A stretch of 7,694 nt of DNA from assembly GCA_964573255.1 (NCBI GenBank), contig CAZNJB010000076.1:1-7694 (forward strand), given 5' to 3'. The DNA is from CAYNUJ01 sp964573255 (GTDB taxonomy: Bacteria > Bacteroidota > Ignavibacteria > Ignavibacteriales > Melioribacteraceae). Of the stretch, positions 4,451-7,694 are shown one piece after another. The position numbers were made by a program, and so were the translations under genes. Every line of letters starts with the position of its first letter. The stretch's first letter is position 1. The notes beneath the pieces are model-generated. The model was not told the DNA's origin and made no database searches. It worked only from the letters and a program-made list of their open reading frames with translations.

Positions 4451-7021
4451 TTATTCAGCCCAACGAATTAAACCGAGCTCGAACTTATTGATTAATAAAT
4501 CATGTTTCGGCAAAATTCTTAATGTATAACCGAAATTACCTGTCTCCACACACTCAATTTCGCCTTTATATTTATATGTATTGGAACCGTTTACTTTTCG
4601 TGTGTATTTCATTGGGGTAAATTGATTAGCATGAATTTCGCCTTGCTTATTCATATCGCCGTAATAGATCTGAACTTCTACGTCATTCGGAGTTAATTCT
4701 CCTAATTCTACTACTGCAGAGATCGGATATGATGACCCGACTCGGAAATTTCCACTCTGGGAATCGGATCCGAATTCAACAAATCTAACCTTATCCCAAT
4801 TTCTGTAAACATTATCTTTCCATTCAGTAAATTCTTTACCAAGTTTCCAATTATTTTTCATCAACATTTTTCTTCTTTCGAGAGCCTGCAGATAAAATTT
4901 CTCAGTATACTGCTGAACCATTCTATCTGTATTGAAAATCGGACCAAGTTGCGACATGGAATTTTTCATCATCTTTATCCATTCGCGCGGCAGCTTATCT
5001 TCTCCCCTGTTATAGAATAACGGAACAATTTCTTTTTCCAAAGTTTCGTAAATCAGTCTGGCTTCAATTTCATCCTGGTAATCTTCATTATCGAAGATTT
5101 CCCTATCGCCAATTCTCCAGCCAACCTCACGATTGTATGCCTCGTCCCACCATCCGTCGAGTACGGAGAAGTTCAAACCGCCGTTTGCAATTATTTTCAT
5201 TCCCGAAGTTCCGCTAGCTTCGTACGGTCTCCGTGGATTATTTAACCAAATATCGCAACCTTGCACCATATAACGGGCTACGTTCATATCATAATTTTCC
5301 AAGAAAACTATACGTTTTCTTAAATGCTCTTCTTTAGAAAGTTGAATTACCTCTTGTATCAATTCTTTACCCGCAACATCTTTTGGGTGGGCTTTACCGG
5401 CAATAATTAATTGAACGGGATAATCTTTATCGCACAAAATACTTGCGAGACGTTCGATATCTCTAAAAATTAATGTTGCTCTTTTGTAAGTAGCAAACCT
5501 TCTTGCAAATCCAATTGTTAAAGCGCCGGGATCAAGAGTTTCTTTAGCATTTTTTAATTCCGAGCGCGAACCACCTCTCTGAAGAATCTGTTTATACAAT
5601 CTCTTCCTGGCGAAAGCAACCAATCTTTCGCGACGTCTTTCGTGGGTTCTCCAAAGTTCTTCATCCGGTATTTCTTGGATACGAGCCCACTTATCCTTAT
5701 TCCTGATATTTTCAAAGAAATTTTCACCGCCGTAACGAACTAATAATTCACGCATTTCATTAGATAAATGAGTCTGCATGTGAACACCGTTCGTAACATA
5801 ATCTATTGGAATTTCATCGAAAGGAATTCCTTTAAAACCTTCAACCCAAAGATTTTTAGAAACATCTCCGTGTAATTTACTAACACCGTTAACGAATCCG
5901 GCCATATTCATGGCAAGATGCGCCATATTGAAATTCTCAGGCTCTTTGTCTTTTTCTATGGTTCCCAATTGATAAAACTCTTCAGACGAAATGTGAAGTT
6001 CATTTCTATAAAAATCACCAAAATATTTTTCCACTAAAGATTTTGAAAAAATATCTATTCCAGCCGGAACCGGAGTGTGGGTTGTAAAAATATTCGAATA
6101 AAAATTTATATTCCTCGCTTCATGATGCGAAAGTCCGTAATTGTTTTGTAATATTCTCAATCTTTCCAATCCAAGAAAAGCTGAGTGACCTTCATTCATA
6201 TGACAAACTAAAGGAACAATTCCAAGTTCGTGCAGAATGCGAATTCCGCCAATTCCTAAAACAAATTCTTGTTGAATACGAGTTTCGTTATCCCCACCAT
6301 ACAGGGTTCGAGTAATTAATCTGTCCTCGGGTGAATTTTCGTCAAAATCAGTATCGAGCAGATAAAGAGGTAAACGTCCGACCTGAATTTTCCAAACCTG
6401 AACGTGAACTTGACGACCGGGGAAATCCAAACTTATTTTTACCGGTTTACCTTTTTTATCTTTCACCAAGGTCATCGGCTGATTATAAAAATCAGTAGGA
6501 TCGTATCTCTCCTGCTGCCAACCGTCATTGGTTAAATACTGCTGGAAATATCCCTCAGCGTAGCAGAGTCCAACACCAACTAGAGGAATTCCAAGATCGG
6601 ATGCGGATTTTAAATGATCACCTGAAAGTACACCTAGTCCGCCTGAATAAATTTGCAAACATTCGGTTAAACCGAATTCTGCAGAAAAATAAGCGATATA
6701 GGGTTTATTATCGAATTTATAATTTTCTTGATACCATGACACTTCTTCGAGGTACACTTGGAGCTGCAAATAAACCCGGTTCATATGAGATACAAACCCA
6801 TAATCTTCGGAAAGTTCTTTTAATCTTTCTTGACTTACTCTTCCGAGTAATTTGACCGGATTATGATTAGTGTCTTCCCAAATGTCAGAATCTATTCTCC
6901 TGAATAATTTGATTGCATCCTGGTTCCAAGTCCAAAATAAATTGAATGCAATTTCACGAAGGGGTTCTAACTCTTCGGGTAAACTGGGTATAACACTAAA
7001 GTTTCCTAAAAACTTAAACAT
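4451..7021 (-). CDS. glgP: Alpha-glucan (glycogen/maltodextrin) phosphorylase, DUF3417-type, GT35
   Basis: This cytoplasmic PLP enzyme releases glucose-1-phosphate from the non-reducing ends of glycogen or maltodextrins. The 856 residues match the DUF3417-containing branch of family GT35 found in many bacteria and archaea, not the E. coli GlgP/MalP branch. The N-terminal DUF3417 domain covers about 12-115 (LPEELEPLREIAFNLFWTWN). The phosphorylase core then shows AYFSAEFGLTE (110-120), YSGGLGVLSGDHLKSASDLG (125-144), CHMNEGHSAF (273-282) and TTHTPVPAG (313-321). Further landmarks are YVTNGVHMQTH (408-418), GFARRFATYKRA (504-515), and EASGTSGMK (601-609) with the PLP lysine K609, followed by NGGLNFSVLDGWWDEAY. 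A C-terminal beta-rich region (about 745-856) is also present. No residue expected for catalysis is missing. The ATG at 7021 follows an AAGGAG seven bases upstream. It is the first gene of the minus-strand group. Confidence 0.96.
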   Translation of the reverse strand: MFKFLGNFSVIPSLPEELEPLREIAFNLFWTWNQDAIKLFRRIDSDIWEDTNHNPVKLLGRVSQERLKELSEDYGFVSHMNRVYLQLQVYLEEVSWYQENYKFDNKPYIAYFSAEFGLTECLQIYSGGLGVLSGDHLKSASDLGIPLVGVGLCYAEGYFQQYLTNDGWQQERYDPTDFYNQPMTLVKDKKGKPVKISLDFPGRQVHVQVWKIQVGRLPLYLLDTDFDENSPEDRLITRTLYGGDNETRIQQEFVLGIGGIRILHELGIVPLVCHMNEGHSAFLGLERLRILQNNYGLSHHEARNINFYSNIFTTHTPVPAGIDIFSKSLVEKYFGDFYRNELHISSEEFYQLGTIEKDKEPENFNMAHLAMNMAGFVNGVSKLHGDVSKNLWVEGFKGIPFDEIPIDYVTNGVHMQTHLSNEMRELLVRYGGENFFENIRNKDKWARIQEIPDEELWRTHERRRERLVAFARKRLYKQILQRGGSRSELKNAKETLDPGALTIGFARRFATYKRATLIFRDIERLASILCDKDYPVQLIIAGKAHPKDVAGKELIQEVIQLSKEEHLRKRIVFLENYDMNVARYMVQGCDIWLNNPRRPYEASGTSGMKIIANGGLNFSVLDGWWDEAYNREVGWRIGDREIFDNEDYQDEIEARLIYETLEKEIVPLFYNRGEDKLPREWIKMMKNSMSQLGPIFNTDRMVQQYTEKFYLQALERRKMLMKNNWKLGKEFTEWKDNVYRNWDKVRFVEFGSDSQSGNFRVGSSYPISAVVELGELTPNDVEVQIYYGDMNKQGEIHANQFTPMKYTRKVNGSNTYKYKGEIECVETGNFGYTLRILPKHDLLINKFELGLIRWAE

Positions 7022-7028
7022 TGTTGCG

Positions 7029-7034
7029 CTCCTT
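7029..7034 (-). promoter_or_regulatory. Ribosome binding site of glgP
   Basis: AAGGAG on the minus strand, seven bases before the ATG at 7021. Near-consensus and well spaced, it suggests efficient translation. Confidence 0.85.
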
Positions 7035-7105
7035 ACCTTTGCTTAAATATTAAATCTTTAAAATCCTGGAAAGTTATTTAAACTTAAAAAATAAAAAAAA
7101 CAATA

Positions 7106-7112
7106 TTGACAA
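7106..7112. promoter_or_regulatory. Shared -35-like element in the divergent glgP/plsY gap
   Basis: TTGACAA reads TTGACA on the plus strand and TTGTCA on the minus strand, so it could serve as a -35 element for either direction. The minus-strand side is followed by long T runs without a convincing -10. Its distance to the TATAAT at 7152 is too long for standard sigma-70 spacing. I treat it as a possible shared regulatory site. Confidence 0.25.
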
Positions 7113-7151
7113 ATAATTTTTTTGATTTTAACTGTAATTTTAAAACCCCTC

Positions 7152-7157
7152 TATAAT
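7152..7157 (+). promoter_or_regulatory. Candidate -10 box for the plsY-like gene
   Basis: A perfect TATAAT 39 bases before the plus-strand ATG at 7197. There is no good -35 at 17 bases (TAACTG lies there). In DNA this AT-rich the match has modest weight. The gene's GAGGA at 7189-7193 lies close to the start. Confidence 0.35.
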
Positions 7158-7196
7158 TTAAAATAACTATTTTTGTAAAATAAATTTTGAGGAAAT

Positions 7197-7694
7197 ATGA
7201 ATTATTTATTGATTATAATAATTTCATACCTATTAGGATCAATACCTACGGCATATCTTGTTGTAAAAAAAATATACAATATAGACATTACCCAAAACGG
7301 ATCAAGTAATGTGGGAGCAATGAACTCGATGAGAGTTACATCCTCTCCCTATATTGGTGCGGTAGTTTTTTTAATTGACTTTGCAAAAGGCTTGCTCTCA
7401 GTATTTATTGCTTCTCAATTTTTACCCACTGATTTTATTGCAAGCGCACTCGCACTGATAATTACTGTATTTTCTCACAGCTTTAATCCTTGGTTAAAAT
7501 TTAAAGGTGGTAGAGGATTAGCTGCTGCTGCAGGTGGATTACTTATGTTTTCTCCTATGATTTTAGGATTGTGGCTATTTCTCTGGGTTATTGCCTATTT
7601 ATTTAAAAAGAATATTTATTTCGGAAATATATCATCAACTATTTTATCTGTCGCTTTAATTTGGAGTTCAGGCGATATTATTAATAAATATACC
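7197..7694 (+). CDS. plsY: PlsY-like glycerol-3-phosphate acyltransferase (partial, C-terminus beyond the right edge)
   Basis: An integral inner-membrane enzyme that moves an acyl group from acyl-phosphate to glycerol-3-phosphate, the first step of phospholipid synthesis. My translation gives 166 residues with no stop before the edge, so about 30-40 residues may be missing. Hydrophobic segments lie at about 1-22, 52-76, 80-95 and 112-136. The family motifs are GSIPTAYLV (14-22), GSSNVGAMNSMR (35-46), DFAKG (61-65) and HSFNPWLKFKGGRGLA (94-109). Two motifs depart from the usual GSGNxGATN and GGKGVA: Ser for Gly at 37, Met for Thr at 42, and Arg-Gly-Leu for Lys-Gly-Val at 106-108. The core His, Asn, Arg and glycines remain. 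The ATG at 7197 follows GAGGA with a short three-base spacer. The gene is transcribed away from glgP. A divergent paralogue, not the main housekeeping copy, is possible. Confidence 0.88.
   Translation, partial: MNYLLIIIISYLLGSIPTAYLVVKKIYNIDITQNGSSNVGAMNSMRVTSSPYIGAVVFLIDFAKGLLSVFIASQFLPTDFIASALALIITVFSHSFNPWLKFKGGRGLAAAAGGLLMFSPMILGLWLFLWVIAYLFKKNIYFGNISSTILSVALIWSSGDIINKYT

Noticed and set aside
6601..6855. A plus-strand reading frame of 84 codons inside glgP
   Set aside because: It is antisense to the strongly conserved N-terminal part of glgP and has no independent support.

Overview
The window is AT-rich and carries six protein-coding genes. Five lie on the minus strand (7021 down to 1) and one, at the right edge, points outward on the plus strand. 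Gene content suggests a member of the Bacteroidota/Chlorobiota group, perhaps an Ignavibacteria-like lineage. The clues are a signal-peptide SLBB export protein without a lipobox, a DUF3417-type alpha-glucan phosphorylase, a four-helix-bundle (S23/IVP family) gene, and a possible TAnnTTTG promoter box. This placement is an inference from family resemblance, not from a marker gene.

From the right: a PlsY-like glycerol-3-phosphate acyltransferase (7197 to the edge, plus strand) diverges from glgP, an 856-residue alpha-glucan phosphorylase (minus). The 175-base AT-rich gap between them holds both promoters. Downstream of glgP on the same strand come an unrecognised 317-residue acidic protein and then, after 34 bases, a DegT/DnrJ/EryC1/StrS sugar aminotransferase with a strong ribosome binding site. 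About 230 bases of non-coding DNA follow, then a four-helix-bundle protein gene. Last is the first 401 residues of a Wza-like polysaccharide export protein that runs off the left edge. Storage-glucan breakdown (glgP), sugar-nucleotide amination (DegT family) and surface polysaccharide export (SLBB protein) fit a carbohydrate region that may open an exopolysaccharide cluster to the left.

The most unusual part is 1341-1960 plus a matching signal inside the aminotransferase gene. The four-helix-bundle gene is bracketed by short arrays of an 8-base repeat (GATTGGNT and rotations of it) in opposite orientations. They give a 15-bp perfect inverted repeat, and the TTG start codon lies inside a third repeat tract. 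A compact hairpin separates the upstream array from the gene. The same octamer, three units long, is embedded in frame in the aminotransferase, where it encodes an extra loop (HPITQSSNH). The octamer has no stop codon in any frame on one strand and a regular TGA on the other, so it can enter genes harmlessly in one orientation only. The layout recalls the intervening sequences of 23S rRNA, which also carry four-helix-bundle ORFs between inverted repeats. It may be a small mobile cassette plus a dispersed octamer repeat.
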